A DNA stretch of 64,000 nucleotides from Sycobia sp. Sy_11 (GCA_018907035.1 JACCIC010000002.1:6387501-6451500), one strand, 5' to 3'; shown: positions 1-14,319, counted from the stretch's first letter. The notes: generated from the sequence alone by a model not told the origin. Numbers and translations: made by a program.

Positions 1-3000
1 TCAGAAATAATCCTCAAACCAATTGCAAAGTATTGAAAATTCCTTTGACAAAATTGAATAATATATAATTCAGATATTCGAGAAAATTTGTGCGCAATTA
101 GTGATTTGATAAGTGTCAAGATACAGCTTATCAAATTTTCAAATATTGAAAATGTTCTTTACTGACAATCGTCTGTCAAACAACGCTTCGGAATTAAAAA
201 TATCGATCTCCTGTCTGACAAAGGTAGAAACCAATTAATATGATTCTAAATAACACATATTAAATTTTGAAGCGGTTGAACGATTGTATGGCAATAGTGG
301 GAGTTAAAGTTAATAAGTTTTTATGAAAATGTTGTGGTTGTCATAGCGACAGTATAAAATATCAATAAAAATCCATTTATTTCTCTATGTTAAAAGTCAA
401 TATTTTTTAGATACTATTAAGAAAATATGTTTCTTTAAATTATGATATAGTTGATAAATTGAAAAGTCGAAAATATTTTTAAGATTTATCATGACTTGCT
501 ATTTGGCGTCAATATAGTTGGTTCGTAAATAGCTTCATAAGGTTGAATCGTCGTTTGTCGAAATCTATTGGAGTGAAAACATAAGGGTATAAATTAACGG
601 GATCAACATCAGCTTAATGAAAGATAAAACAATATTTCAAAAATATATAATCTTGATTCTGTTCATATATATATATATATTATAATTTTGTGGTAATTTT
701 TCTGAAGAAAATGCTCAATTGGTCCTTGGGCTGTCAACATCCAGCAGATCATTTATAAACCAAACATCAGAGAACTCACGTTAAATTCTTACAGTTCGGT
801 TGAAAATAGAGCTGTGCCAGTGAACAGATTGCTAACTTTAGAGAAACTTTCATTCATAAAAGGAGAAATGATTTCGTATATGGAATGAGTAGAATTTCTG
901 GTGTAGGACGAATTTGAACGAATGAATATGCAATTTTTCATAAATAGAAATACACAAATAGTTAGAAATTTTTCATAGTATAAATAACAATTTCAATTTT
1001 TTCAATGTTATTTAGTCAGATATATACACAAAAAAAATTGAAAAGCGCCCAGCAGAACCCTTCATATAGACAAAAGGCTTTGTGTAGTGGAAAACACATC
1101 TTTTTTCAACGAACCATCAGTTTTCTAATTCACGTATTAATAAACAATCTGCACGCATCACTCAGTCGTCAAAGATATCCGATCGACTACAGAAAAAAAA
1201 TCTATATTTAAATTTCTGTGTTTATACCTTCCAAGTTTAAAATTGTGTCACAGACGCGCAGCACATTAAATTTAATGGTTCAGTAGCTCGAGCCTAATCC
1301 TATTAATACCCATTGTTTTAAAACAATAAGCTTATAAGATATTTTCCCGTAAATCCTGTTTGATTATATATTAAAAAAGGAAAAAGAAAAAGAAACAACT
1401 TTTCCAGATCCACGGGGCTTGGAATTGAATACACTGTCCGCGTATTAAATCGTCACATCAGTTTCAAACCTCGAAAAATAAGCGCGGACCAGCTTTAATG
1501 TACTTATATATACTTCTATATACAATATAAGCTTAATGCGCGCGAGCGTCGAACGCGAATCGCGCTGCAACAAAGCTATATATTCCGTAGCCCGATGGTG
1601 AACTGGGAGAGACTGCCGTTCGATTTAATTATAGCCTGATGCCCTATAACCGAGATTTTGTAAATGTCAATAGAGAAGAATTTTAGACTTTCTAAATGTG
1701 TAACAACTGGCGCGCGCGTCAAGAAAGGCTCTGGTCGACTTGTTAGGCATAGTTATAGTATACGGCAAAAAGAGCTTGTTTTGATATACTACTGCTCCGA
1801 CTATCGATTGTTACCTTTTATCAGAGGAAAATTATAATTTGAGCTTGAAACGAATTCTCATTCTCAAAAACTCTTTCCAGTTCTATAAATATAAGCGGTT
1901 TTGGATCATTAATCTTTTAATAAAGGACCAACCAAATGTGTAATTAATGAGTAATCAAATGAAACTGCAAATAAAAGACGCCGACCTGATATCGTTCCTT
2001 TTATTTTCATCGTATCGTATATATAGATAGATAGATCGGTAATATCCAGGGGAAGAACCGCTATAACTGCCAGAATTCACGATAATTCGATGACAATCGG
2101 CTTCTCAACTTCTCGTGAACTTCCTAAATTATATACTCGTGTACATGGGAGCAGCGACGGAATTACTCTGCACGAATCTTGTGATGGGGTACCACACGAT
2201 TCAGGCCACAGCACGGCGGCAGAATTTCGGATGTCTCGCAGACTTTCCGTATACAATACGGTGCCATTATCAATACAATAATAGGCTAACGAAATCCGTT
2301 GCTCATACCTCGTTGCCATTACCAAAATCGGCCAATTGAACGATCGCAAAAGTTCCGGACTTAGCGTCGGCTCGATATTATGACGACGGTGGATATTGGA
2401 AAATTGAAATTCGTCGACGTTGAAATGCCGCGAGGCTGTCTCTCGTTCTCCTGCGATCGACGTTACAGATCGCAGGGGAGGAGAGCTCTCGCGCGGGTAT
2501 TCTAGAATCGTGCTCCCATCATGATACGCGATTGCTATCTTCTTACATATATACTTTCGAGCGCGAGCGCGCAGAACTAAACGCGCTGGGTGAGTGGTAG
2601 AAGGGGGGGGAGCGAAGAGAGATCCATAGAAACTTTCCCCCAATTACCGTAATTCCCATTGTCATTGAGGGAGTTGTGTTCGTGGCCGCGCCTATTTTCT
2701 CCTGTCTATCTCCCTCTCCCTCTCCCTCTCCTCTTTTTTCCTCTCTCGTTAAGGTGCTCGACAATCCGAGACACGACCAGACACGACTCCGGTGTTCGCG
2801 ACTTACAGTGATATACTCTTTCGCGTCCGAGAGTTAAGAAACTCATGTACATCAAGAAGGGAAACTTCTTACGAAAATTACCGTCGACTCAATGTTTAGA
2901 CTTCTCAATACTTGTTCCTAATAACCTGGTATAATTAATTAGAGGGAATAGTATTTGACGTTATATGCAAGTAAATAAAAAAAAAAAACACTTTTAAGAT

Positions 3001-3900
3001 CTCAGGAGACTACAATTTGGTCTTCAGCATTTTAGTTATGCTTCATATGAACTGTAAAAAAAGTTTATACAAACATTATTCTGGACTTCATATTTGGATG
3101 TAATCAATATAATATGAATGTTAGTAATGAATAAAATATACACCCTGGACAATAATAATTAGTCTACTATTTTGGGATTCCAAAAATATGTCAAGACGTT
3201 ATGGACTTCAAATTTCCAGTCCTCGTCTTCCTTACTTTTTCTGTGGCATTTTATGACGTGAATATGCATTTTAATTTCAATCATTTATTCTGTATTCTTC
3301 TTGGATTTCCGATTGATTCTCTAAAAGTTTAGCAACCCCGCCTCCCAATGGTCTATTCCACGAAAACGAATCAAGTTATCTCTAACCATATGTAGGTAGC
3401 CGTAGAATAATCTAAATATAATTGCAATATATTAAATGTACAGCGTCTGTATGGAGCGTTATCCTCTCTGCCATTACAAAATCTACTTTCGGATCTCCGG
3501 AACCGTTTCTCAACCGAGCATTTTTGGTCTTCATCTTCGAAAATCTAATTATTCAATAATCATTGACGCGGAAGCCCAACGACCGTCTCCGCGCTCATTA
3601 TATCGCGCCAATCTGGCATCCGGAGCCTCTCCTTTCCCATCAAAAGACTCTCGCTGCTCGACGACACTTACGTATCTCTGCTTATGAATATCGCGCGTAG
3701 TCCTTGATGTCTATACTGTAACAACCCATCAATTGACGCCTGATGGCTCCGGCGCGCGAGTGTAATACAAGTGCGACAAAAGTCTCGGGCGTGAATTTGT
3801 ATTGAAAACACGTGCGCCCGCTCGGATTGAGGAAAGAAAAAAAGCGAATCGTCATCGCGTGTAAAGTCTGCCTGGGTAGTTAGCGTCGTCCAACAGTTTG
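1..3900. other. AT-rich non-coding DNA, no gene seen
   Basis: Mostly unique AT-rich sequence with short A/T runs and one 16-bp TA run near 666-681. GC rises between about 1480 and 1760 and again at 2140-2830, where a CTCCCT-type pyrimidine tract sits at about 2704-2735. An open frame on the minus strand (2077-2643) is the longest non-repetitive frame in the window, but it opens with TTG, not ATG, and has no domain I recognise. No splice-flanked exon, tRNA or known element could be supported. Confidence 0.6.
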
Positions 3901-3908
3901 TGTATATG

Positions 3909-3911
<3 letters not shown>

Positions 3912-3967
<56 letters not shown>
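3912..3967. repeat. (TA)n microsatellite
   Basis: Uninterrupted TA dinucleotide tract of 56 bp, preceded by a degenerate GTATATGTATG lead-in. Confidence 0.97.
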
Positions 3968-3970
<3 letters not shown>

Positions 3971-4112
3971 TAGATTATATAGGAGTCTTGAAAAGTGTTG
4001 TCCCGGACAAAAGCGTTAATTATAGGTTGCTTATTATATACTCATCAGTGAAGTTTTTACATTGAATATCAAAAAAAAGGAAGAAAAAAAGATTAGCGGA
4101 CTGTTACGTAAA

Positions 4113-4114
<2 letters not shown>

Positions 4115-4156
<42 letters not shown>
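4115..4156. repeat. (TA)n microsatellite
   Basis: Perfect 42 bp alternating AT tract, 150 bp downstream of the preceding TA tract. Confidence 0.97.
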
Positions 4157-4158
<2 letters not shown>

Positions 4159-4229
4159 TTGACATCACATTTGACAACCTTCATTTTAACGGCATACAAA
4201 CAGTGGAAGCTAAAATTTGAATATACTGA

Positions 4230-4231
<2 letters not shown>

Positions 4232-4318
<87 letters not shown>
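4232..4318. repeat. Compound (CT)n(TA)n microsatellite
   Basis: About 41 bp of CT runs directly into about 47 bp of TA with no intervening base. The same CT-then-TA order occurs at 10645, and its reverse complement at 42389. The composite opens two frames (Ser-Leu then Tyr-Ile) that are artefacts. Confidence 0.97.
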
Positions 4319-4321
<3 letters not shown>

Positions 4322-5035
4322 TATTTAATTCTTCTTGCAGCTTCTAGTTTTTTCATTGGTGTACCAAAAAACTCGTGTAAGACTTATTGGATTGTCATAT
4401 CATCGTCGAGAATATTATATATTTATGTATCTTTTGCATTACCGGCCCACACTGAAATAAACTATATAATATATAGTGATTTGACAACAGATAGAGTAGA
4501 AAAAATACAAATTAATATTTCATTTATTTTTTTTTTATTATTTTAAATTACATTTTTGCTTGCATGCACTTTCATTATTCATAACTTAACCTATAATTTG
4601 TTAAATATAAAATTATATAAAATTTAACATATTAAAATATACCTCGCTGAATTTTATCGACGTATTAAGTAAATGAATTCGCTTGAAATATAAGTTAATT
4701 GTTTTTCTATAATTTTTCCTGTTTAATTTTTAAACAACGTCCTTTTATAATTATATTTTAACGGAACTTGTGTGTATGTACATAAACGCAAACTTGTGTG
4801 TATATACATAAACTGTGCTTTTCTTACTACTTTAATATAAAATTTCTCTTCGATAGAAATTCATTAATATTAACGGAAATTATAAATAATGAATCTCCAG
4901 TCTGTTGCAAAATGAAAGTTTATTTTTAAGATTGGAAATGAATCAGCTTCAAAATTATCTTAATATAGATACATTATAAAACAGTAGTATATTATTATTC
5001 CGAATTAACGTCATCAGCGGCGGTTAGTGCGAGTG

Positions 5036-5099
5036 TGTAAGTGTATGTGTGTATGTGTGTATGTGTGTTTGTGTGCGTGAGCGCGCGCGCGTGTGTGTA
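5036..5099. repeat. Degenerate (GT)n with a (GC)n core
   Basis: Interrupted GTGTAT and GTGTGT units pass into a GCGCGCGCGC run and back to GT. A second CG run lies at 5250-5263. Confidence 0.9.
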
Positions 5100-5498
5100 C
5101 GTGCAACACTGCAAATTATCCCTAAGAGTCTACAGTGTATACATTATTACCGTAATTATTTGAAGAAATTACACGGTGTGTCGCTTCGCTGTCCATACAT
5201 ATATCACCAACACCGGGAACCGAGGCGCGGGTCGACCGTTTTTAGCGTGCTATACGCGCGCGCGCGTATGCGTGTGCGTATTGTAAGAGAGATACAAAAT
5301 CTGCAATTCCTATTCGTATTTTCTTACATACAAGACGTATATATAACAATGATGTACCTATACCTACACCTATACCGCTGTCGTGTGTGTATAGACGCGC
5401 GGTGTTCTAAAATTAACCCCGCGTGATCATAAGTAGGTGTATCATGCGATCATAAGCGAAGATTTGCTTTTATACCAGGCGAAGAATAATTACGAGTA

Positions 5499-5501
<3 letters not shown>

Positions 5502-5547
<46 letters not shown>
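5502..5547. repeat. (TA)n microsatellite
   Basis: Perfect alternating tract of 46 bp. Confidence 0.97.
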
Positions 5548-5548
<1 letters not shown>

Positions 5549-5752
5549 TATAAGTGTTAGCATTATCATGACTATTATTTGTTAAATTTTAATTTTACAA
5601 AATTAATTACATTACATAGCTTGGGCAAAAATGTCCAAGTTCTGTAATACACAATCTACTTAGTGTACGTATATAATTTACATGATTGTACAGCGTTGTC
5701 GCATTTACAGACTGCCCTCTGTACACTTAAGATAACTTATAATTAACTTCGA

Positions 5753-5754
<2 letters not shown>

Positions 5755-5809
<55 letters not shown>
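5755..5809. repeat. (TA)n microsatellite
   Basis: Perfect alternating tract of 55 bp. A run of 13 G lies about 105 bp downstream (5915-5927). Confidence 0.97.
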
Positions 5810-5815
<6 letters not shown>

Positions 5816-6152
5816 TAGCCTAGAAAAGTCGAACGAAAGCCGTATTACATTTAGCATGCTGCACTCTTTATCATTATCGCTTTATAATGTCATTATGTGG
5901 AAAAACGCGAAATTGGGGGGGGGGGGGAATTCACATATAACGCGTATATTTCATCAATGCTAGTACGATAATAAACTATATATACGTAATGCGAATTATA
6001 CAGTGTGTATAAGTATCAGGAGCGAGCGTTATCGTGTGAAATTAACGCGTATATACGTATAATATGCAAATGGAGAAGTCACTTGAAAAATGTATATAAT
6101 GCATCGTATGCATGGACTGAAACAGTTTTGATAATGTGTTGCGTCTATATGA

Positions 6153-6212
<60 letters not shown>
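6153..6212. repeat. (TA)n microsatellite
   Basis: About 60 bp, the longest pure TA run in the first 10 kb. Confidence 0.97.
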
Positions 6213-6215
<3 letters not shown>

Positions 6216-6384
6216 TCGGTGTACAGAACAAGTTTTTACATGTGATTTTAATTAACTTTATTAAGGGTTTTCATATCCTGAAAAATATGGGTCTAACAGT
6301 AATAAATAATCGTGCTTATAAAGAATTGCTTCATTTGCATAAAAGCCGAACCAGTATATACTGTAACTATCTGTATATGTATGC

Positions 6385-6389
<5 letters not shown>

Positions 6390-6435
<46 letters not shown>
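6390..6435. repeat. (TA)n microsatellite
   Basis: 46 bp tract introduced by ATGCATGTG, a lead-in resembling that of the tract at 17675. Confidence 0.97.
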
Positions 6436-6438
<3 letters not shown>

Positions 6439-6670
6439 TATATAGGACTGGTTGTATAATTTTTCTTGACGTACATATAGAGCTCCTTATAAAAAAATCA
6501 AAATCAGAGCTGCGAATGTTAAAAGTAGAATCCTTTTAAAATTATGCAGATATAGATTTTGTTTTTTGCTGCTGTTAAAGTATCTTCGCTACGCGCTGAC
6601 ACGAATATAACGCATGAAATAAGCTTAAATATTGTATTTTTTATAACCTACAATAGATTGGTAAAAATAT

Positions 6671-6692
6671 AGAGAGAGAGAGAGAGAGAGAG
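6671..6692. repeat. (GA)n microsatellite
   Basis: 22 bp of pure GA, one of the few purine (GA) rather than pyrimidine (CT) tracts on the + strand. Confidence 0.95.
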
Positions 6693-7255
6693 AATTTTTT
6701 TCATCAATATCAATTAATCAATCATTATATATATATTTTTCATTTATTTATTCAAAGTCACAACTATAACTAGGACGCTAGTCACTGTTACAATATGTAC
6801 AAGTGGTATAAAATATACTACAGATACATTTGGTACGTCCTTATACGTATTTTATGGATTGACGATCGATGTATAAGATTTGTGTGATTTTCAATAATAA
6901 AGTAATTTCTTTATTAATTTTTCGCAATCGAGGCCTCTTCGGCAGTTGGTCTTCTTTTGTTAACCTAACGATTTTAGTTCGCTGCTTACGCGAGCGACTT
7001 TTTTTTACCAAACTTAGATCTCGAAAATATTTTGTCCACAATTTTCCGTGAATAGATATTATTAAACGTCCATAATGGATTCCACATAATGTATAATTAA
7101 ATTTAAATATTTTTCTCGAATTTTATATATCGGTGACGTGACTTCAGCAAAACATCACAATATGTCAAAAAAATGATTTTTCAAACATTGGCAGATTTCA
7201 ATTCTTTGCCCGGCTACTCTTATGTCAAACAATACCGATTTATTTATCAATGTGG

Positions 7256-7281
7256 GTGTGTGTGTGTGTGTGTGTGTGTGT
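7256..7281. repeat. (GT)n microsatellite
   Basis: 26 bp of pure GT. Confidence 0.96.
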
Positions 7282-7739
7282 TAAATTTTACTTTGACTCG
7301 CGAGTTTTGCAATTTTCGAGGAGCCATCGTACGAATTATTATCGTTGAACTGCCATATATATAGATCGAAGTCACGAAGTGCCGATGCATGAATTTATGT
7401 AGCTGGCTGGCTCTTTTCAGTTAGTCAGCGTGTCTAAAATGAAGGCCGTCGCATGCGAATATTGATATGGATAATGGCCGATGATTGGACGAGGACAAAA
7501 TTTATTAGCCATTATGGCGAGTTAGTATATTGGCTCTACTCGGAAGTATGTATACTGTAAAAATTTTAAACTGTATTCTTATTGCTCGCGTTTGTTGTAA
7601 TTATTTCCTAGGTTTATTATTAGATTTAGAGCAATACCTTCTTTTTTTTTAATTTTTCCGCCTCCGTTCATTTCTATAATAATGTTTTGAATAATATAAT
7701 AATGAATTTTAAAAATGTTATGGAATAATACAACTTTAC

Positions 7740-7740
<1 letters not shown>

Positions 7741-7774
<34 letters not shown>

Positions 7775-7810
7775 CACAATAACAGCAACAACAACAACAA
7801 CAACAACACT
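7741..7810. repeat. Compound (AAT)n-(AAC)n trinucleotide repeat
   Basis: About ten AAT units, a short interruption, then eight or so CAA/AAC units. Its minus-strand reading gives a poly-Leu frame that should not be taken as a protein. Confidence 0.96.
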
Positions 7811-10124
7811 AACACCTTTTTTGTTTAATATATTGTTCAACTTATTATTTTTCTAAAAATATCCTTAACTTGGAGAGCGCATGTCCCACTCGATACCATA
7901 ATTAATACGTTGACGGGAAAAAGTCGGGCGATACCGAGGGCGAAATTTACTCGGTACATATGGGACACTCGAGCCGCGAATAATCCGTATGGGTCAATAT
8001 GCCTCGATAAATGGCCGTAGCGCGCGATCGGTAGCCGTGAACTTTTTAAATATACACACCTACATTATCTACATATGTAGGTCAAAATCAACGCGCGAGG
8101 TTAAATATAGCTATGTTAATTCTTAAAAAAAAAAATTTTTAATTTATTTAAAGCGTTCGAGAAAAAAATTATTTTGACAGAATATAATTACATAGTACTT
8201 CAATTTCCGACATCTTAATTATTACTTATTTATTTTTTGCATACCGTTTAACATTCGTGTATTTTACCTTTCCGGTTTGAACATTTACTGAATTTGATGC
8301 AGTTGGTAACAACTTTTCCATTCTTGTAATTCTTCACTAACATGAGCAGTAATATATTTAAAAAAGTTTTTATTAAACTTTGTAATCAAATTGAATAAAA
8401 AAAGTAGAAAATAATTATTCGATGTGGTATTGAAAAAAATTCTTAGATGATAATGATGTTATACACCGTATATATATATATATAGATCGATGTCTGTACG
8501 AATATAAAGAAAATTTTATAAAGAAAAAATAAAATTTTTTAATTTTATGTAATTGTTAATTTATCATAATTAGTAATAAAATTAATCGTAAATTAATAGA
8601 ATTATTAATAACATAATTGTTATCATAGTTAAATGAAATTTTTATAACAATTTTTATTATTTTAATTAATATTAAAATAAGTTTATTAGAATGTTTGATT
8701 AATAAGATTATTTTTAATTTTTATAGTACAATTTATTCAATAATGATTTTTGAAGAAGCGAATCTACATGTTCTCGAAATCAATTTTTTACCGACTTAAC
8801 TTATATGGATCATTATAATTATTTTTTTATATTTAAAGTTATGAAGATCCTTAATATGCTAATTATTAAATATATGCTTTTACGATAAATTTTTGGAATA
8901 TGATCCGTTAATTATTTATGATTTTTAAAATACTTGGTCTTTAGAAACGTCTTGATTCAATTTGACGAACGATTGATTAAAAAATTTTTTAATGCAAGCT
9001 TACATAAGTACATAAAAATACCTAGCAATAATTTTCTGGCAATTTTCTTCACAACTACCTACTCAAGGTCGTAATAAATATTATGTTCGTCAATTATATA
9101 TCTACCCATTTCGCTGTGTAATCCACGCAGCCAGCAGTTTTGTCAATGAACGATAGTTTTGAAATAAGTTTATTACGCAATTGGCTGTATTTTTAGCTAG
9201 AAGTTAAAAATTATTTTAAACTTTCTTTAATTTTTTTAGATCGCTAAGAAAAAATTGGCGTGAAAAAATTGTTGTTAACAATGAAATTATTTAATTCAAA
9301 ACGTTTTCGAAAAATGGAATTATTTTCACGCTGAAGAATTGAACTATATGTATGAATGAACTGTACGTGCGCGCGCGCGCGTGTGTAGGTATGACTGTGA
9401 CTTAAAAATTATTTTTTTTACCCTCGAAGCTAGTCACCTTGTACAGGTTATTTAACTTTTTTTCTTTCAAAGAAAATAAATCAGTCGTACTGAAAAAAAT
9501 CAGTCTTATTAAAAAAAACAAACATATCCATACAATCCGGAAGCTAGTTTTATGTAGAAAAAAATATATCCAATTTATGAGAAGATAACATTTGTTTTTA
9601 ATTTGTATAAGCGGTATGAATACAAAAAATTTTTAATTAGACTTTTATAATTAATTTTAAACAAAAATTCGTGGTTAACAAGGATCGTTTTTATCTGTGA
9701 AATTTTGTATTACTCATTCATTTATAATACTTTACGCGATATAGAGTTCATAATGAGTGAAACGGAAAATGTACAGATCAGTGTAAGGGGCGCACTTAGT
9801 GACCATGATATTTTTGATTTTTTTTTATGTCAGATAAACATTTCAACATTTTCCTATTGAAAAAAATTGTTGCATTCTATGAAATAAATTTAAATACAAA
9901 AAAGTTATTTTTTTATTTTTATATTATTTTGTTTGTTTTTTTAAATATTTTATCAAATTCAGCCAGTTCAATTGGAAATTTTAGAATAGTTTCGTAAAAT
10001 CTAATAATTTATAAGTTCACATAAAATGCAAGTTGGCGTTTAATAAATATTTAATAAAACCAATAACTATTTATACGTAAATAAATATTTTGTTAATGCA
10101 CTTTTGTTAATAATTATTTACTTT

Positions 10125-10128
<4 letters not shown>

Positions 10129-10203
<75 letters not shown>
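10129..10203. repeat. (AC)n microsatellite
   Basis: 75 bp of perfect AC, followed by a short TA run. Confidence 0.98.
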
Positions 10204-10207
<4 letters not shown>

Positions 10208-10638
10208 TATATATATATTAATTTTTAATACAGACTTGATCAATATTATTGGGTAAAAAAATTTAGTAATTCCGACAAAAAATTTTTTTAGAAATTTCAG
10301 TACTTGCTTTCAGACAATGTCAGAAATTATTATATTCGTTTATTCAAACAACCAATTGTTGATGAATTAATAAAAATCAAAATACTACAGCATTTTATCC
10401 TAAAAAGAAACCTTAATTTAAGATAAATTATTATTTCAATAAAAATAATATTTCTTACTCCTTTGGCATATTTAAAAATTCATACAGTTAAATGCTCGAA
10501 TTGTATTTCATTGTTTGCTTGATGATCATCTTGACGAAGATACAATGGATACAAGCCAACGTTTTTTGCTTATTCTCTTCCAAAGATTGACATTGAATTT
10601 GCCCTCCCAACGTTTCTCTTCGTCTGTTCTCGAAACAA

Positions 10639-10644
<6 letters not shown>

Positions 10645-10729
<85 letters not shown>
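10645..10729. repeat. Triple compound (CT)n(TA)n(AC)n microsatellite
   Basis: 28 bp CT, 47 bp TA and 11 bp AC are joined without spacers. The CT-to-TA junction is identical in order to that at 4232-4318. Confidence 0.98.
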
Positions 10730-10739
10730 AATAATAATA

Positions 10740-11290
10740 GTATACACGGTCAATTTAATGGAAAATTCTCGCGCTCCGGCGCGCTTTCGCTTTCGCTCAC
10801 GGCTCTCCGGCTCTATGGAAAATGCCGCGCGCGTATTATATACTTATAGGCATATGGCGCGGGTCGCCGCAAGATATTGGGGCGGTCGATTACATATAGA
10901 CTAAAATTAACCCAAGAATCGCGCGCGAGAGAGCGTTCGCCCGCTATATAACCGTGCGATTTGCACGGCAGAAATGCTGGCGTGCGCCTTGGCGAACTTT
11001 CCTAGCGTGTCGTGAGCTGCACGTGCTAGGAAAGAGAGAAAAAAGGCGGATAGGTCTTTTTTTCATTTTTTTTCTTTTACTTTTTTTTGTTTTTTTTTTT
11101 TTAGCTTTTATTGGGAAAATTATTTTCAGCGCTGGCTCGCTCGACTCCGCCTTTCTACATCAGCGGTTAAAGACTTTGAGAGAGTTGGCAGTAAAGCGCG
11201 GTCTCTCGTTTTCTGTATGCGGGGACCTATATATAAATATGTGTGCTTTTCAAAAATGTTTGAAACGTGTCAGAATACGTTGGTTTTAGT
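10740..11290. other. CpG-rich block, possible regulatory DNA
   Basis: GC and CpG content rise sharply here (GCGCGCG words at about 10780-10860 and 10920-10990) and fall back into a T-rich tract at 11060-11105. The + strand frame at 10954-11289 has no recognisable domain and runs through the poly-T. Regulatory function is inferred from composition only. Confidence 0.3.
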
Positions 11291-11299
11291 TTTATTGCC

Positions 11300-11815
11300 T
11301 ATATGATTATTATTTATTTTTATAGTTAATTTTTTCTTCTTATCTTATTTGTCGAATCAAAAATACGCGGAGTAAGGTTCATTTACAAAAGAATTACTAT
11401 AAGAGAATGGACGTATTAGCATCCACACAGTAATAAATTTATTAAAGTTAACGCCTTGACAAAATTGATATATCGATCGCTGATGAAAATTATAACAGTC
11501 TCAAATTAATCATCTGCAGCAGTAATTGATTACCATCCCGTATCTATGAAAACCAATGAAATGCGGCAAAAATATATTAACATGTATGAAAGTTGAATTC
11601 AAAATTAAAATCAAGGTAGAAATTGACGTACAAAGTCAAATCAACGCTAATCCTAATCTTAACTTGTTTAGAGGCAGCTTGTTTAAAATTACTGATGTTT
11701 CGATTGGACCGAGCGTTATTGGATGAAAGTCCAAGTCAATAAACCGATTCGTTCCGGATGTATATTGCTGCGCAGTGATTCTTTGAGAATATTACACTCA
11801 ATCTATCACTTTGAG

Positions 11816-11856
<41 letters not shown>

Positions 11857-13900
11857 ATATGTAGTTTTTGAAATATGTGTGTGTGCATGTGAACAGGATA
11901 TGAAATTTCATTTAAATTCTCTAAGAATAGGAGTGAAATGTAGCTCATGAGTAGACCGTGCCACGCTTGTAAGAAAGAAATCCATAGGAAGTTGTAGAAT
12001 TGCCTGAACTAGTTGAGAATTTAAATCCCAATTGTATGAAAGCCATTATGCAGGTACGGTAAATCATAATAAGTATAACAAGCGTAAGTTAGGATAGGTA
12101 GTTAATAAGTCTAAAGGTTGGAGGAGTAAAGCAATTTTATCATTTTGTTATGGCCTGTAATTTATTTATTGTTGATTGAGGTACAGTACTGATAACTTTG
12201 CATGTTCAATTAAGTGTATACTGAATTTGTCAAATCCAATTTTAGTACATCTTGGGCTTTTATATTTGCGTTGCTTTTCTTCGATCAGCACTCGAATTCT
12301 CCAGTTTGAAATCGTTTCCTAAATGTCGCCTTCAAGCGTTTTTTCTGTCGTTTGGTTAAATGTCCTTCGATTTTCGATAAACATCTTTCACTTTAAAAGC
12401 AGGAAAACTGGAACTCTAATTTAGTTTCACGAGCCTGGAGCAGTTTTTAAACAATTATATATATGTACAATTTTGGAAAAGTCCAGATTACGATAAAGCT
12501 ATTAAAATATTAGGTATTGGATGTTCGAGGGATGTCTTGAGACATGATTAGTCCCCGATCAATTAAATTAGTACATATGTTTAAAATTAGTCTTTTCACG
12601 TCAAATTGAACACATTTTACCAATATTTAATGTTGCTTGTATCTAGAACTGATTTATAATTAATTCGTTTCATGATGCTGTATGAAGGGTCGGCGGATGC
12701 GAATTAATACTATACAAAATCTACGAGCAAGGCGAGTATTATCCGAACTGTGGGTGACAGGTTTTTCTTGAAATTAATTAGGTTTTAATTCTCGTCATTC
12801 CAATAGATAATTCGTGTAGAGTAGAGCTAACCCCAATGCTTAAAATGCCACTCTTGTCGATTGCCTCTAATATATACGTATTCGCATTTCCATTGGCACG
12901 TAACTGCATTGTAATCTATTGATATAAATTTTTGAATGGTTTCTATACTACCATTAAATGACTGTGACTAGGTCAAAGTATAATCTTAAGTATGAATGAA
13001 AATTAGGTAAAATTAGCCTGTGTTGTTTAAAATCTAATAATAATATAATAATGAATGATAACTACTCTAATTTATTCATAAATTTAGTACAGCCTTTGTT
13101 AATTGCGCAGAGTTACAATTGTATTTTTTATCTAATATCCTTGTTTTATGTACAAAGTATTTAATTTATGGAATACATCTGTATCCATTTAATGCATACG
13201 TGAACCATCAGTCGACGTCTTTAGAAAAAAAAATGAATTGATGCTAATTACGCACAGTTGAATATGTAGGCATTCCGATGATAGGCTGAAAATAAGGAAA
13301 GTCTGAGCGTTAAAATTGAACTAGTCGACAGATCATTCATTATGATGATAAGAGCAAAGCTGATTCATTTGCATTTCATGAAAATTTATGACCCAAAACT
13401 GGATTACTGCTATCCATGTAAGTGCAGTTCGAAGGGATTTGCTAATGGAAAGATAGATAATTTTAAGTTCGTCAAATTATTTCATGCTCCTTTACTGCTT
13501 CAATTCCTTGGACTCATCGGTAGGATTTGAGCATAGAATTTGTTTTTAAGCGCGATACGTTAAATTGTTAATGAAAGATTAAAAATACGTTGATCGGAGC
13601 ATGATTTAGTTTTAAAAAATTACCAATAGACGGCGACATTCAATTTTTAAAAGAAGTCTTTTTTTCTACGTTTAATATATATTGTATCTTTCTTAAAAGC
13701 TCAATAATTAGAAGCATCTTTGGATGTTTGTAATTGGATAAGTTTATGTTCTTCCATATATGCACAATACATTTAGAATGTTATGGAGATATTATTTCAA
13801 ACTATTAAATAATTAATTGCTGTACTTTTATATATAACCTAATCTTGTGGCTTCGCATCAGATATACGCGTCAACATGTTGCAATGGTACCTTTATCGTT
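11300..13900. other. Unique, microsatellite-poor non-coding DNA
   Basis: Apart from one 36-bp TA tract (11819-11854) this 2.6 kb is unusually free of simple repeats compared with its surroundings and has a mixed composition. No frame above 75 codons looks protein-like. Low repeat content is what a conserved intron or enhancer region might show, but there is no direct evidence. Confidence 0.45.
11819..11854. repeat. (TA)n microsatellite
   Basis: 36 bp, isolated in an otherwise repeat-poor region. Confidence 0.95.
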
Positions 13901-14261
13901 ATCAGCAAGTTTTTTTTTTCTGCTGAACAAAAAAAACGTTGATCCATCCACTCCTCGCCCGCCGTCGTAAAGTAATTATGTCGAAATCGAAGGTGACGAT
14001 GAGCGATGAAGAAACAGCAGGCAGTTTTGTGCTCTCTCCCTCTCCCTCCCTCTCTCTTGCCCTATGCTTATATTTGTACGTTGGCATCGAAGGTTTTCTG
14101 GGCTTGTTTGTTTTTTTTCTTCTTTTTTTTTGTTCATCAGCTCCATTGCTGATTGCGTGAACATCGGAGCGCAAGGTCAAAGGCCAGAAAAAGAAGACGC
14201 TCTAGAATGGAATGGAGCTGGCGTATTAGGGAGTGACTTGCAGCAAGACTGCGGGGATAAT

Positions 14262-14263
<2 letters not shown>

Positions 14264-14319
<56 letters not shown>

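Larger units (their letters stand above)
6720..10500. other. AT-rich non-coding DNA, no gene seen
   Basis: Long AT-rich stretch, especially poor in GC at 8100-9060 and 9400-10120. Besides the microsatellites listed separately it holds a short CG/GT run at 9368-9386 and a short TA run near 8469-8484. No frame without simple repeats exceeds about 66 codons. No inverted-repeat element was recognised. Confidence 0.55.

Noticed and set aside
2077..2643. 188-codon minus-strand frame without microsatellite sequence
   Set aside because: The most tempting frame, but it opens with TTG rather than ATG. The first ATG is more than halfway in, other frames overlap it on the opposite strand, and a length like this is expected about once by chance in 64 kb of mixed composition. 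No family recognised. A translated search with a significant hit would reverse this.
12080..12120. AAGTTAGGATAGGTAG, reminiscent of the insect telomeric TTAGG unit
   Set aside because: No tandem TTAGG series is present; a single interrupted match is not telomeric sequence.
13342..13530. Short Cys-containing + strand frame
   Set aside because: 62 codons, no spacing typical of zinc-binding or toxin-like cysteine frameworks, and no signal peptide.
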